Source: Rhodanobacter sp. 7MK24
Lineage (GTDB): Bacteria; Pseudomonadota; Gammaproteobacteria; Xanthomonadales; Rhodanobacteraceae
Length of the DNA stretch: 64,000 nucleotides
Assembly: GCF_014842995.1 (NCBI RefSeq)
Contig: NZ_JACYXL010000004.1
Span: 62,001 to 126,000, forward strand
Direction of reading: 5' to 3'
Position numbers and translations under genes: made by a program. Under the pieces are notes generated by a model. It worked only from the letters and a program-made list of their open reading frames with translations. It searched no databases and was not told the DNA's origin. Positions 28,086 to 40,089 of this stretch are shown one piece after another (positions within the stretch are counted from its first letter, which is position 1; each line of letters opens with the position of its first letter).

Positions 28086-28130
28086 TCTCCTCTCCCCCCC
28101 TCTCCCCGCTGGGGAGTGGGGGGGGGGCGG
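28086..28130. repeat. GC-rich inverted repeat, element B
   Basis: TCTCCTCTCCCCCCCTCTCC is followed by CCGCTGGGGAGTGGGGGGGG, a near-complementary arm with a nine-base G run. It resembles element A at 27992-28030 and ends 18 bases before the moeB-like ATG. The long C and G runs could be unstable in replication or sequencing. Confidence 0.6.
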
Positions 28131-28147
28131 CGCGCTACACTTCGCGC

Positions 28148-29317
28148 ATGCCTCCCCATACCCATCGCGACACCTTGCTGGCCGAGCTCCGCGGTCGCAT
28201 TCCCGAGCTGTCTCCTGCCGATGCGCTCGCGTGCCAGACGCAAGGCGCCTTGCTGGTCGACGTGCGCGAGGACGGCGAACGCGCCATCGGCATGCCGGCG
28301 GATGCGCTGGGCTTGTCGCGTGGCTTCCTGGAACTGCGCATCGAGCAGGCCGAGCCGGATCGCGCACGTCCCATCCTCACTTTGTGCGGCAGCGGCGTGC
28401 GTTCGTTGCTGGCAGCGGAAACCCTGCAACGCATGGGCTATCGCGACGTGCGTTCTGTGGCCGGCGGCTTTGAGCGCTGGAAAAGTGAGGGCTTGCCCAT
28501 CGTTACTGGGGCACTGGATGCCGATGCGGCCGAGCGGTATGCGCGCCAGTTGCGCCTGCCGCAAGTGGGCGAAGCGGGGCAGGCAAGGCTTGCGGAAGCG
28601 AAGGTCGTGCTGCTCGGCGCCGGCGGCCTGGGTGCGCCGGCGTCGCTGTATCTCGCCGCGGCTGGCGTGGGGCAACTCACGCTGATCGACGACGACCGCG
28701 TGGAACGTTCCAACCTGCACCGGCAGGTGATCCACGCCGACGCGCGCGTGGGCATGGCCAAGACCGAATCGGCACGTATCGCGCTGAGTGCATTGAACCC
28801 GCGCGCGCGCATCCGGACATGCAACGAACGCCTGCATGCAGGCAACGTGGAACGTCTGCTCGAAGGCCACGATGTGCTGATCGATGGCGCCGACAATTTC
28901 CCCGCACGTTACCTGCTCGCCGCGGCTTCGCAGCGACTGAAGCTGCCGATGGTCTACGGCGCGGTGGAGCGCTTCACCGGCCAGGTCAGCGTGTTCGATC
29001 CGCGCCGGGCGGATTCGCCGTGCTACCGCTGCCTGTTTCCCGAGCCGCCGGCGGCGGCCGATGCGCCGAATTGCAGCGAAGCAGGCGTGCTCGGCGTGCT
29101 GCCCGGCATCGTGGGCCTGCTGCAGGCCACCGAGGCGCTCAAGCTGATCCTCGGGTTGGGCGACTCCCTGGTCGGCCGCCTGCTGTCCTTCGACGCGCTG
29201 GGCATGCGTTTCCGCGAGACGCGCCTGCCGCGTGATCCGGCTTGCCCGGGCTGCGGAGTGGGCGCATGTTTCACGGGTTACGAAGACGTCGCCGCATTCT
29301 GCGCCGCGGCCGGCTGA
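28148..29317 (+). CDS. moeB: Rhodanese-MoeB fusion (ThiF-family adenylyltransferase)
   Basis: A 389-residue protein. Residues 1-115 form a rhodanese domain with the active-site loop CGSGVRS. The rest is a ThiF/MoeB E1-like domain: LGAGGLGAPASLYLAAAG binds ATP, then DDRVERSNLHRQ, and zinc ligands lie in CYRC and CPGC. It activates the C-terminal glycine of a sulfur carrier (MoaD or ThiS type) by adenylation, and the rhodanese could supply sulfur. In many homologues the rhodanese is C-terminal; here it is N-terminal. The C-terminus ends close to a convergent acetyltransferase gene, with 40 bases of overlap. Confidence 0.9.
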   Translation: MPPHTHRDTLLAELRGRIPELSPADALACQTQGALLVDVREDGERAIGMPADALGLSRGFLELRIEQAEPDRARPILTLCGSGVRSLLAAETLQRMGYRDVRSVAGGFERWKSEGLPIVTGALDADAAERYARQLRLPQVGEAGQARLAEAKVVLLGAGGLGAPASLYLAAAGVGQLTLIDDDRVERSNLHRQVIHADARVGMAKTESARIALSALNPRARIRTCNERLHAGNVERLLEGHDVLIDGADNFPARYLLAAASQRLKLPMVYGAVERFTGQVSVFDPRRADSPCYRCLFPEPPAAADAPNCSEAGVLGVLPGIVGLLQATEALKLILGLGDSLVGRLLSFDALGMRFRETRLPRDPACPGCGVGACFTGYEDVAAFCAAAG

Positions 29318-29877
29318 TCGAGGTCGGTCGGCACCAACCCGTAGACCACGGCATCTTCGGATTGCCCGTGCATCAACACGCGGCTTCTTGCAATACCTTC
29401 GCGCCTGGCGCCGATGCGCTCGGCACAGCGCTGGCTGGCGAGGTTGCCTGTGGCCGCGACGATCTCGATCCGCTGCAATCCCAGCGTTTCAAAGCCGAAT
29501 ACCGCAACAGCGCGTGCAGCGTGCGCGGCATACCCACGGCCGTTGACGGAAGTGCGCATCCAGTAGCCGAGATTGCCGCGCATATTGCGTTCGTCCAACT
29601 GGTTGAGGCCAACACCACCCGCCAGCCGCCCGGTCGCGTCGAATACCGCGAAGGCGTACTGGCCGCCTGCATCCCAGCCCTGCTTGCAGGCGGCGATGCG
29701 CTGGCGCGCGGCGTCCAGGTCATAGTTCACGTGGCACCACTGCAGCCATCGCCCCACGCTGTCCAGCGACTCCCGGATGGCCTCGTGCAAGGCTTGCGCG
29801 TCATCGTCCCGCCAGGGACGCAAGGCGAGTGGCGGGATAGCGAGCTCCGCGGGTCCAGGGGGATTTGGTAAGGGCAT
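29278..29877 (-). CDS. GNAT acetyltransferase, RimJ/RimL type
   Basis: About 199 residues from ATG 29877; the frame is open further upstream, but that part overlaps folD on the other strand and shows no family features. The N-terminus [20 protein letters not shown] and the central [20 protein letters not shown], followed by [12 protein letters not shown] and [18 protein letters not shown], match RimJ/RimL-like Acetyltransf_3 proteins. It may acetylate a protein N-terminus or a small amine. It is convergent with moeB, overlapping it by 40 bases at the 3' ends, and divergent from folD. Confidence 0.88.
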   Translation of the reverse strand: MPLPNPPGPAELAIPPLALRPWRDDDAQALHEAIRESLDSVGRWLQWCHVNYDLDAARQRIAACKQGWDAGGQYAFAVFDATGRLAGGVGLNQLDERNMRGNLGYWMRTSVNGRGYAAHAARAVAVFGFETLGLQRIEIVAATGNLASQRCAERIGARREGIARSRVLMHGQSEDAVVYGLVPTDLDQPAAAQNAATSS

Positions 29878-29946
29878 GGGCAAAGTAGGTTTGTGCGGGT
29901 GGCGGACAGTCAGGATAATGTTGCGCTTTGCAAACAGAAAAGCCCC

Positions 29947-30795
29947 ATGAGCGCACGCATCCTCGACGGCAAACGCATCGCGCAGGAACTGCTGGACCGG
30001 ATCGGCAGGCGCGTCGCCGAGCGCAAGGCCCAGGGCCGTCCTGCACCCGGGCTGGCCGTGGTGCTCGTGGGCGACGACGCGGCGTCCTCGGTGTACGTGC
30101 GCAACAAGCGCAAGGCCTGCCACCAGGTGGGTTTCCGCTCGTTCGACTACGACCTTCCGGCCAGCACGACCCAGGAAGAACTGTTCGCGCTGATCGATCG
30201 GCTCAACGCCGATCCGGAGGTGCACGGCATCCTGGTGCAGTCGCCGTTGCCGGAGCACATCGACGAGGATGCGCTGGTCGACCGCATCGATCCGGCCAAG
30301 GACGTGGACGGCTTCCAGGCGGTGAACGTGGGGCGCCTCGCGCTGCGTCGCTTCGGCCTGCGTCCGTGCACGCCCAAAGGTGTGATGACCCTGCTGGGCC
30401 ACACCGACCGACCGGTGCGCGGACAGCATGCCGTGGTCGTTGGCGTCTCCAACCACGTCGGCCGTCCGCTGGCGCTGGAGCTGCTGATTGCCGGCTGCAC
30501 CACCACCTGCTGCCACAAGTTCACCCGCGACCTGGAAGGCCATGTGCGCCAGGCCGACATCGTGATCGTCGCCGTGGGCCGTCCGGGGCTGGTGAAGGGC
30601 GAATGGATCAAGCCTGGCGCCGTGGTGGTCGACGTCGGCATCAACCGCCTCGACGACGGTCGGCTGGTGGGCGACGTGGAATTCGCACCGGCTGCCGAAC
30701 GTGCCAGCTGGATCACGCCGGTACCCGGCGGCGTCGGCCCGATGACCGTGGCCACGCTGATGGAAAATACGCTGGAAGCCGCCGAAGCGCGTTGA
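29947..30795 (+). CDS. folD: Methylenetetrahydrofolate dehydrogenase/cyclohydrolase
   Basis: A protein of 282 residues from ATG 29947 (an upstream in-frame start at 29893 has no family sequence). Motifs are [17 protein letters not shown] with the catalytic Lys, [36 protein letters not shown] and the C-terminal [15 protein letters not shown]. It interconverts 5,10-methylene- and 10-formyl-tetrahydrofolate, supplying one-carbon units for purine synthesis. It lies upstream of guaB and guaA, giving a purine theme to this stretch. Confidence 0.97.
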   Translation: MSARILDGKRIAQELLDRIGRRVAERKAQGRPAPGLAVVLVGDDAASSVYVRNKRKACHQVGFRSFDYDLPASTTQEELFALIDRLNADPEVHGILVQSPLPEHIDEDALVDRIDPAKDVDGFQAVNVGRLALRRFGLRPCTPKGVMTLLGHTDRPVRGQHAVVVGVSNHVGRPLALELLIAGCTTTCCHKFTRDLEGHVRQADIVIVAVGRPGLVKGEWIKPGAVVVDVGINRLDDGRLVGDVEFAPAAERASWITPVPGGVGPMTVATLMENTLEAAEAR

Positions 30796-32325
<1,530 letters not shown>

Positions 32326-32332
32326 CGAATGC

Positions 32333-32350
32333 GGGGGCGCTTGCGCTCCC
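32333..32350 (+). terminator. Probable intrinsic terminator of guaB
   Basis: GGGGGCGC at 32333-32340 pairs with GCGCTCCC at 32343-32350 (one G-T pair) across a two-base loop and is followed by TCTTGTCGTT. It lies seven bases after the guaB stop. The tail has only a weak T-run, so read-through to guaA is possible. Confidence 0.5.
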
Positions 32351-32354
32351 TCTT

Positions 32355-32435
32355 GTCGTTCCGGCGCAGGCCGGAGTCCAGTGCCTCAGGTGCCGCGAAA
32401 AAAGTCACTGGATCCCGGCCCTCGCCGGGATGACG
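32355..32435. repeat. Interspersed palindromic repeat (GTCATTCCGG type), copy 2
   Basis: The left arm starts GTCGTTCCGGCGCAGGCCGG (32355) and the right arm CACTGGATCCCGGCCCTCGC (32406) ends GATGACG at 32435. It is the same element as at 17550-17630 with small differences, separated by a different spacer. It occupies most of the guaB-guaA gap. Confidence 0.85.
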
Positions 32436-32509
32436 GTCATGAAGACATTCGCAGGTCAGAGCGTTGCGGCGTTCCGGCCTTTCTCTCTCGATTTCCGATC
32501 AACGCCGCC

Positions 32510-34090
32510 ATGACCAACATCCATAGCGACAAAATCCTCATCCTCGACTTCGGTGCGCAGTACACGCAGCTGATCGCGCGTCGCGTGCGCGAGCTTGGCG
32601 TGTACTGCGAAATCTGGGCGTGGGATCACGACCCGGCCGAGATCGCCGCGTTCGGCGCCAAGGGCATCATCCTTTCCGGCGGCCCGGAATCCACCACGCT
32701 GCCAGATGCACCAAGCGCGCCGCAGGAAGTGTTCGACTCCGGTCTGCCCATCCTCGGCATCTGCTACGGCATGCAGACTTTGGCCGCGCAGTTGGGCGGC
32801 GCCACGGAAGCCGCCGACCAGCGCGAGTTCGGCCACGCGGAAGTGGACATCGTGGCGAAAAGCCGGCTGTTCGACGGTCTCTCCGATCACGGCGATGCGC
32901 ACCGCCTCGACGTCTGGATGAGCCATGGCGACCACGTCAGCAAGGCGCCGCCGGGTTTTGCCATCACCGGCAGCACCGACCGCATTCCCGTCGCGGTGAT
33001 GGAGGACGAGGCCCGTCGCTGGTACGGCGTGCAGTTCCATCCCGAAGTGACACACACGAAGCAGGGCAGCGCGCTGCTCAAGCGCTTCGTCACCGACATT
33101 TGCGGCTGCGCCACGCTGTGGACCGCGGCCAACATCATCGAAGACCAGATCGCCCGCGTGCGCGCGCAGGTGGGCAGCGACCACGTGTTGCTCGGCCTTT
33201 CCGGTGGCGTGGATTCCTCGGTGGTCGCCGCGCTGCTGCACCGCGCGATCGGCGAGCAGTTGACCTGCGTGTTCGTGGACACCGGCCTGTTGCGTTGGCA
33301 GGAGGGCGACCAGGTGATGGCCACGATGGCCGAGCACATGGGCGTCAAGGTCATCCGCGTCAATGCCGCCGAGCGCTATTTCAAGGCGCTGGAAGGCGTG
33401 GCCGACCCGGAAGCCAAGCGCAAGATCATCGGCCGCCTGTTCGTGGAGATCTTCGACGAGGAATCCGCCAAAGTCACCGCCGCCGGCCACGGCCAGGTGA
33501 AGTGGCTGGCACAAGGCACCATCTATCCCGACGTGATCGAGTCGGCCGGCAGCAAGACCGGCAAGGCCCACGTCATCAAGAGCCACCACAACGTGGGCGG
33601 CCTGCCCGAGCACATGAAGCTCAAGCTGGTCGAGCCGCTGCGCGAACTGTTCAAGGACGAGGTGCGCCGCATCGGCGTGGAACTCGGCCTGCCGCGCGCG
33701 ATGGTCTATCGCCATCCGTTCCCCGGCCCGGGCCTGGGCGTGCGCATCCTCGGCGAAGTGAAGCCGGAGTACGCCGAACTGCTGGCACGCGCCGACGCCA
33801 TCTTCATCGAAGAGCTGCGCGCCTGGGATCTCTACGACAAGACCAGCCAGGCCTTTGCCGTGTTCCTGCCGGTGAAATCGGTGGGCGTGGTGGGCGACGC
33901 GCGCGCCTACGAATGGGTGATCGCACTGCGCGCCGTGGAAACCATCGACTTCATGACCGCGCACTGGGCGCACCTGCCGTACGACTTCCTCGGCAAGGTC
34001 TCCAACCGCATCATCAACGAACTGCGCGGCGTTTCCCGCGTGGTCTACGACATCAGCGGCAAGCCGCCGGCGACCATCGAGTGGGAGTGA
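32510..34090 (+). CDS. guaA: GMP synthase (glutamine-hydrolysing)
   Basis: A protein of 526 residues from ATG 32510 ([20 protein letters not shown]); the longer open frame upstream runs into a palindromic repeat and is rejected. The class I glutaminase has the nucleophile in [14 protein letters not shown] and the His-Glu pair in [10 protein letters not shown]. The ATP-pyrophosphatase loop is [11 protein letters not shown], followed by the dimerisation domain [15 protein letters not shown]-like region. It aminates XMP to GMP. A terminator follows. Confidence 0.97.
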   Translation: MTNIHSDKILILDFGAQYTQLIARRVRELGVYCEIWAWDHDPAEIAAFGAKGIILSGGPESTTLPDAPSAPQEVFDSGLPILGICYGMQTLAAQLGGATEAADQREFGHAEVDIVAKSRLFDGLSDHGDAHRLDVWMSHGDHVSKAPPGFAITGSTDRIPVAVMEDEARRWYGVQFHPEVTHTKQGSALLKRFVTDICGCATLWTAANIIEDQIARVRAQVGSDHVLLGLSGGVDSSVVAALLHRAIGEQLTCVFVDTGLLRWQEGDQVMATMAEHMGVKVIRVNAAERYFKALEGVADPEAKRKIIGRLFVEIFDEESAKVTAAGHGQVKWLAQGTIYPDVIESAGSKTGKAHVIKSHHNVGGLPEHMKLKLVEPLRELFKDEVRRIGVELGLPRAMVYRHPFPGPGLGVRILGEVKPEYAELLARADAIFIEELRAWDLYDKTSQAFAVFLPVKSVGVVGDARAYEWVIALRAVETIDFMTAHWAHLPYDFLGKVSNRIINELRGVSRVVYDISGKPPATIEWE

Positions 34091-34102
34091 GTCTATTTAT
34101 AG

Positions 34103-34648
<546 letters not shown>

Positions 34649-34823
34649 GCCGTTGCGCCTCGCTGGTCAGGGCCGAGCCGTCGTTGGACTTCTGCACGAC
34701 GGTGAATTGGCCCACGATCACAATGCACTGAAGAAGCTCCGGCAGTCGTTCTTCCAGCGGCAAACCAGCTGACCAGGATGCGCATGTCAGCCCGCGGAAG
34801 CGGCGGCCCGCGACGGGTCCCGT

Positions 34824-35888
34824 TCAACCGGCGCCTTGCTTGCTTCCCGCGGCGTGCAAGGTTGGCGGTTCAGGCAACGTGGCGATGGCCGCGGACGGTG
34901 GTCCGGGCGACGCCAGCGGCACATGTGCATCATTTGCTGACACGGGCGGAACAGAAGGCGCCGGTGTCGGCGAAGCCGGAGTATCGCGGTTGGACTGCGG
35001 AGCGTTGTCCACCATGCCGCGTGAAAGCGCCTCGGCCTCGGCTTCCTTGGTCATCACGATGATGCTGATGCGCCGGTTGATCGGATCACTGGGGTTGGCC
35101 TTGTCCAGCGGTACCGAGGCGGCCAGGCCCACCACCCGGGTCACCTTGTCGTCCAGCATGCCGCCGGCGATCAGGGCCCGACGCGCGGCGTTGGCGCGGT
35201 CGGTGGACAGTTCCCAGTTGCTGTAGCCATTGTTGTTGTCGTAGGAGGCGTCGTCGGTGTGGCCGGTGATGCTGATGTGGTTGGGCACGCGGTTGATGAA
35301 CTTGGCCAGTTCCGCCAGCAGCGTTTGCGTGTAGTCCCGCAGCCGCGCGCTACCCAGGTCGAACATCGGCCGGTTGAGCTTGTCCACGATCTGGATGCGC
35401 AGTCCCTCGGATGTGATGTCCAGCAGCAACTGGTCCTTGAACGGCGCCAGTGCCTGGCTCTTCTGGATCGCTGCGTTCAGTTCGTCTTTCAGTTCTTCCA
35501 GGTGGGCACGATCGAGTTCGCGGGCGCGCTTTTCGATCTCGTCCTTCGAGGGAGCGCCAACCGGACCGTTGTGTCTATCCTTGCCTGGGCCGTGCGAGAG
35601 ATCCATCGCTCCGCCCAGTTGGATCAGGGAGTCGCTGGCGCCGCCGGGCCCAGCCTTGCCGGGTGGCGCCACCGTGGCAGTGCCTGGCGTGGCGCTGGGG
35701 TTGCGGAAATATTCGGAGATCGCGGCTTTCTGCTCGCGCGTGCCGACGCCGATGATCCACATCACCAGAAAGAACGCCATCATCGCGGTGACGAAGTCGG
35801 CGTAGGCGACCTTCCAGGCACCGCCATGGTGACCGTGGCCGCGCTTCTTCACCCGCTTGATGATGATTGGCGGGGCGGCGTCGCTCAC
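34824..35888 (-). CDS. motB: Flagellar motor stator protein MotB
   Basis: A protein of 354 residues from GTG 35888, which overlaps the motA stop (GTGA); the longer open frame reaches back into motA. The Arg/Lys/His-rich start precedes the single membrane helix YADFVTAMMAFFLVMW, whose Asp is the proton carrier. The OmpA-like peptidoglycan-binding domain carries ITGHTDDASYDNNNGYSNWE and LSTDRANAARRAL. The C-terminal 60 residues are Pro/Ser/Ala-rich. With MotA it forms the proton-driven stator. No other flagellar genes are in the window. Confidence 0.94.
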   Translation of the reverse strand: MSDAAPPIIIKRVKKRGHGHHGGAWKVAYADFVTAMMAFFLVMWIIGVGTREQKAAISEYFRNPSATPGTATVAPPGKAGPGGASDSLIQLGGAMDLSHGPGKDRHNGPVGAPSKDEIEKRARELDRAHLEELKDELNAAIQKSQALAPFKDQLLLDITSEGLRIQIVDKLNRPMFDLGSARLRDYTQTLLAELAKFINRVPNHISITGHTDDASYDNNNGYSNWELSTDRANAARRALIAGGMLDDKVTRVVGLAASVPLDKANPSDPINRRISIIVMTKEAEAEALSRGMVDNAPQSNRDTPASPTPAPSVPPVSANDAHVPLASPGPPSAAIATLPEPPTLHAAGSKQGAG

Positions 35889-36754
35889 GCGCCGGCTCCG
35901 GAATGCACCTTGCCGAGATGCTCCTCCAGGTCCTGGAAGTTCGGGCGAGCGTGCGCGGAGAGCACCTTGCGGGCGAACTCGACGGAGACCTTGGGGTTGT
36001 AGCCGCGCAGGTTGGCCATCAGGCCCACCTTCACGCATTCGAAGGCCTTGCCGTCCTCGCGCACGCGAGCCTCCATGGCTGCCGCCAACGGGCCGATGAA
36101 GCCGTAGCACAGCAGGATGCCCAGAAAGGTGCCGACCAGCGCGCCGGCGATGTGCTCGCCGATCTTGGAGGTATCGCCAGAGAGATTGGACATGGTGGTG
36201 ACGATGCCGAGCACGGCCGCCACGATGCCGAAGCCCGGCAGCGCGTCGGCCATCTTCGAAACGGCCATCGCGGGTACCTCGGCCTCCATGTGGTGGGTCT
36301 CCACCTCGGCGTCGAGCAGCGACTCCAGCTCGATCGCCTCCATGTTTCCGCCAACGATCAGGCGCAGGCAGTCGGTGATGAATTCAACCATGTGCCGTTC
36401 GCCGAGCAGCCGCGGGTAGGCCGCAAACAGCGGGCTCGATTGCGGGTCCTCGATGTGCGCCTCCATGCCGAGCAGGCCTTCCTTGCGCATGGCGCTGAAG
36501 ATGTCGTACAGCAGCGAAAGCAGGTCCACGAAATCCTGCCGGCGGTAGGCCGGCCCCTTGAACAGGGCCGCCATGTCGTGCAGCGCGGCCTTCACCACCT
36601 TGCTGGAGTTGGCGGTGAGAAAGGCGCCGATCGAGCCACCGAAGATGATCAGCAGTTCGTAAGGTTGCCACAGTGCCAACAGATGGCCATGCGACAGCAC
36701 GTAGCCGCCCAGCACGCAACCGATGACGACTAACGATCCGACGAGAACCAGCAT
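35885..36754 (-). CDS. motA: Flagellar motor stator protein MotA
   Basis: A protein of 289 residues from ATG 36754, with TCGGAG upstream; the open frame extends further but the family N-terminus MLVLVGSLVVIGCVLGGYVL starts here. Four membrane segments are visible, including FGIVAAVLGIVTTMSNL and LVGTFLGILLCYGFIGPLAA, with the conserved cytoplasmic loop between helices 2 and 3. It forms the proton channel of the flagellar motor with MotB, which it overlaps by four bases. Confidence 0.95.
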   Translation of the reverse strand: MLVLVGSLVVIGCVLGGYVLSHGHLLALWQPYELLIIFGGSIGAFLTANSSKVVKAALHDMAALFKGPAYRRQDFVDLLSLLYDIFSAMRKEGLLGMEAHIEDPQSSPLFAAYPRLLGERHMVEFITDCLRLIVGGNMEAIELESLLDAEVETHHMEAEVPAMAVSKMADALPGFGIVAAVLGIVTTMSNLSGDTSKIGEHIAGALVGTFLGILLCYGFIGPLAAAMEARVREDGKAFECVKVGLMANLRGYNPKVSVEFARKVLSAHARPNFQDLEEHLGKVHSGAGA

Positions 36755-36839
36755 GTATGACTCCGAATAGCGCGCGCGTTGCTGCCATGCGTATCGGTCG
36801 TTGCGAGCGAAGCTTGAGCGCGGAACGCTCGACCGCGGA

Positions 36840-36857
36840 CGGTACGCGTGCGTACCG
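36840..36857. other. Hairpin upstream of motA
   Basis: CGGTACG at 36840-36846 and CGTACCG at 36851-36857 form a 7-bp stem with loop CGTG, 86 bases before the motA start. The neighbouring GAGCGCGGAACGCTC also has dyad symmetry. It could end the RND efflux transcript, which finishes at 36967 only from the other side, or lie in a motA leader; the role is unclear. Confidence 0.35.
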
Positions 36858-36966
36858 TTCCGTGTCGATAGGCTTCTCCAAAGCGGATGCCACGTCGCTC
36901 CGACGGCCGAACCTAAGCCTGCAGGCCGGCTCGCCGATGCCGGCGCAGTCCGCCTCGGACGAAGGA

Positions 36967-39900
36967 TCACACCTGCAGGCGGTCGTCCTTGCGCGCGACG
37001 AGGCTGTACAGGGCGGGCATCAGGAAGATGCTGATTGCCAGCCGCGTGAACAGGCCGCTGACGATCACCAGCGCGAACGGCTTTTGCGTGTCGGTGCCGA
37101 CGCCGACCGCGATGGCGGCCGGCAACAGGCCCAGCGCGGCCACGAGCGCGGTCATCATGATCGGGCGCAGGCGCAGGATCGCTCCCTCGCGGATGGCCTC
37201 GTCGATCGGCGTGCCGCCCAGGCGCAACTCGTTGACGTAGGAGATGTAGACCACTGCGGTCTGCACCGACACGCCGAACAGCGCCAGGAAGCCGATGCCG
37301 GATGACACGGAAAACGGCGTGTGCGTGAGCCATAGAGCGACGATGCCACCCACCGGCGCCGACAGCAGCACACCAAGCACGGTGATCAGCGGGAACTTGA
37401 AGTTGCCGTACAGCGCGAACAGCAGCAGGAAGATGACGGCCAGCGTGAGCGGCAACACGATGTTCAGCTGCCGGTGCGAGGCCGTGTATTCCTTGTATTC
37501 GCCGCCCCAGTCGAGACGGTAGCCCTGGGGCAGTTTCACCTGCTTCGTAACCTGCGCCATCGCATCCTCCACCGCGCCGGCGAGGTCGCGGCCCTGTACC
37601 GAGAACTGCACGCCGATATAGCGCGAATCGTTCTCGCGGTAGATGAAGGAGGCGCCGTTCTCGACCGTGATGTCAGCGAATTCCTTCAACGGGATCTGCT
37701 GGCCGCCCGGTGTCGCGACCGGGATGTCGCCGATCTGCTGCGGGTTGTTGCGGTACTGCGGGAGCAGGCGTACCACCAGGTCGAACTGCTTCTCGCCCTG
37801 TACCACCTCGGTGGCGACGTCGCCGCCGACCGCGGTATTGATCAGATTGTTGATGTCGTCGACGTTGATGCCGTAGCGCGCGGTCTTGGCGCGGTCGATC
37901 TTGATTGCGAGATTGGGCTGGCCCAGCTCGTGCACCAGCGTCACATCGGTGATGCCGCGCACTTTCTCCATCACCGCCTTGATCTGCTTGCCCTTGGCCT
38001 GCAGCGTGCGCAGGTCCGACCCGTACACCTTCACCGCCAGCGCGCTCTTCAGCCCGGTCTCGGCCTCGTCCACCGCATCTTCGGCGGGCTGGGTGTAGTT
38101 GAACTGGATGCCGGGGAATTTCTGCAGCTTGGCGTCGATCGCGGCGATCAGCGCCTGCTTGTCGCGGTAGGCGCCATGCCATTCCGAATACGGCTTCAGG
38201 CCGACGAAGAATTCGTCGTTGAAGAAGCCGGTGGAATCGGTGCCGTCATCGGGACGCGCCAGTTCCGATGCCACCGTGGTGACGACCGGGAAGGAGCGCA
38301 GAACTTCGCGGATCTGCGGCGAGATTTTCGCGGCCTCGTCGAACGAGATCGTGTAGGGCATCGTCGCGCGCACCCACAAGGCGCCTTCATCGAGCTGCGG
38401 CATGAATTCCGCGCCCATGAAAGGCACCAGCAGCAGCGACAGACCGAGCAGCGCGAGGGTGGCGATCGTGATGCGCCACGGATGCGCCAGGCACGTATCC
38501 AGCCATTTCGCATAGCGCGTCTTGATGGACTCGAAGATCGCGTTGCGGCGTTCGCGCACGCCCTTGCGCATGAACCACGCGCACAGCACCGGCAGCAGGG
38601 TCAGCGTGACGATCAGGGAGCCGACGATCGCGAAGATCATGGTGTCGGCCATCGGCTTGAACAGCGTGCCGGACGGCCCGCTCAGCACGTAGATCGGCAG
38701 GAAGCCGGCCACGATGACGCCCACTGCGTAGAACAGTGGGCGATCGACCTCGGCCGCCGCGTCGCGGATGACGCCGCCGATGTCCAGCGAGGTGCCCTGG
38801 CGCAGGGCGAGCTGGCGGTAGATGTTCTCCACCATCACCACCGCGGCATCCACCAGGATGCCGAAGTCCACCGCGCCGATCGAGAGCAGGTTCGCCGAGG
38901 CGTTCTGCAGGTGCAGCCCGCAGAACGCGAACATCAGGGCCAGCGGGATCGTGACCGCGACGATCAGGCCGGCGCGCAAGTCGTACAGGAAGAACACCAG
39001 CACCGCGATCACCAGCAGCATCCCGACCAGCAGGTTGTGCCGCACCACTTCCTTGGTCTGCTGGATCAGGTCGGTGAGGTCGTAGAACGGATGGATCTTG
39101 ACGTCTTTCGGCAGGATCTCGTCGTTGAGTTCCTTGGTCTTGGCCTCGACACGCTGCAGCACGTTCTGGGTCTTGGCCCCGGTCAGCGTCAGGATCACGC
39201 CCTCGACCGCGTCGTCCTGGCCCATGTAGCCGAACTCGCCCAGGCGCGGTGCAATGCCGATCTCGACCTTGCCCACGTCCTTCACCAGCACGGGTGTGCC
39301 GTTGTGCACGGCCAGCACCACGTTGCCGATGTCCTCCAGCGTCACCATCCGCCCGAGTCCGCGCACGTAGAAGAACTGGCCGCCTTGCTGGTAGAAGCCG
39401 CCGCCGGCGTTGCTGTTGTTCGCGGTGAGCGAGGCTTCGATCTGCGTCACGCTGAGGCCCAGCGCAGCGACCTTCACCGGGTCGAGCAGCACCTGGTATT
39501 GCATGTTGCCGCCGCCGAACGCGGAATCGTCGGCGACGCCCGGCACCGACCGGTACTGCGGCGCGATCACCCAGTCTTCCAGGGTCTTCAGCTCCATCGG
39601 CGAGCGGTCGGAGCTCTGCAGCACGTAGCGGTAGACCAGGCCAGATGGCGGCGACATCGGCGAGAGCGATGGCGTGACGCCGCTGGGCAGGGTGATGCCA
39701 GGCAGGCGGTTGTACACCTGCTGCTGCGCGAAATAGTCGTCGACGCCGTTGGCATAGGTGAGCGTGACGTCCGACAGCCCGTAGAGCGAGATCGAGCGCT
39801 TGGTCACCAGGCCCGGGATCGCGTTCATTCCCAGTTCCACCGGCACCGAAATCAGGCGTTCGACTTCCTCAGCCGAATGGCCGGGCCACTGGGTGATGAT

Positions 39901-40089
39901 TTCCGCCATGGGTGGCGACAGATCCGGATACGCATCCATCGGCAGGGAGTTGTAGGCCCAGATGCCGGCGACCGTGAGCGCGCACGACAGCAGTACGATG
40001 AGCAAGCGCTGCTGCAACGCGAAGGCGACGATGCGGTTGATGATCGAAGCGTCGCGCTTCGCTGCGTCGGGGGGCGGGGCGGCGATCAT
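36967..40089 (-). CDS. Heavy-metal RND efflux pump, inner-membrane subunit (CzcA/CusA family)
   Basis: A protein of 1040 residues with the full RND layout: membrane helix near residue 30, a large periplasmic porter loop, a helix bundle around 340-540, a second loop and a second bundle at the end. Helix 4 carries VDFGILVDAAVVMVENIYRQ, whose DFG-x3-D pattern is the proton-relay signature of the divalent-cation (CzcA/CnrA) pumps; CusA-type pumps lack that first Asp. It exports metal ions such as zinc, cobalt, nickel or copper across both membranes with the next two gene products. It starts at an ATGA overlap with the adaptor gene. Confidence 0.95.
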   Translation of the reverse strand: MIAAPPPDAAKRDASIINRIVAFALQQRLLIVLLSCALTVAGIWAYNSLPMDAYPDLSPPMAEIITQWPGHSAEEVERLISVPVELGMNAIPGLVTKRSISLYGLSDVTLTYANGVDDYFAQQQVYNRLPGITLPSGVTPSLSPMSPPSGLVYRYVLQSSDRSPMELKTLEDWVIAPQYRSVPGVADDSAFGGGNMQYQVLLDPVKVAALGLSVTQIEASLTANNSNAGGGFYQQGGQFFYVRGLGRMVTLEDIGNVVLAVHNGTPVLVKDVGKVEIGIAPRLGEFGYMGQDDAVEGVILTLTGAKTQNVLQRVEAKTKELNDEILPKDVKIHPFYDLTDLIQQTKEVVRHNLLVGMLLVIAVLVFFLYDLRAGLIVAVTIPLALMFAFCGLHLQNASANLLSIGAVDFGILVDAAVVMVENIYRQLALRQGTSLDIGGVIRDAAAEVDRPLFYAVGVIVAGFLPIYVLSGPSGTLFKPMADTMIFAIVGSLIVTLTLLPVLCAWFMRKGVRERRNAIFESIKTRYAKWLDTCLAHPWRITIATLALLGLSLLLVPFMGAEFMPQLDEGALWVRATMPYTISFDEAAKISPQIREVLRSFPVVTTVASELARPDDGTDSTGFFNDEFFVGLKPYSEWHGAYRDKQALIAAIDAKLQKFPGIQFNYTQPAEDAVDEAETGLKSALAVKVYGSDLRTLQAKGKQIKAVMEKVRGITDVTLVHELGQPNLAIKIDRAKTARYGINVDDINNLINTAVGGDVATEVVQGEKQFDLVVRLLPQYRNNPQQIGDIPVATPGGQQIPLKEFADITVENGASFIYRENDSRYIGVQFSVQGRDLAGAVEDAMAQVTKQVKLPQGYRLDWGGEYKEYTASHRQLNIVLPLTLAVIFLLLFALYGNFKFPLITVLGVLLSAPVGGIVALWLTHTPFSVSSGIGFLALFGVSVQTAVVYISYVNELRLGGTPIDEAIREGAILRLRPIMMTALVAALGLLPAAIAVGVGTDTQKPFALVIVSGLFTRLAISIFLMPALYSLVARKDDRLQV

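Noticed and set aside
28110-28135. Possible CRISPR or tandem repeat at the G-run
   Set aside because: It is a homopolymer-rich inverted repeat without spaced direct repeats.
32381-32509. 43-codon N-terminal extension of guaA
   Set aside because: This segment is largely the interspersed palindromic repeat; the family N-terminus starts at ATG 32510.
36755-37333. N-terminal extension of motA
   Set aside because: It overlaps the RND pump gene and lacks the MotA start; ATG 36754 has TCGGAG upstream and the canonical first helix.
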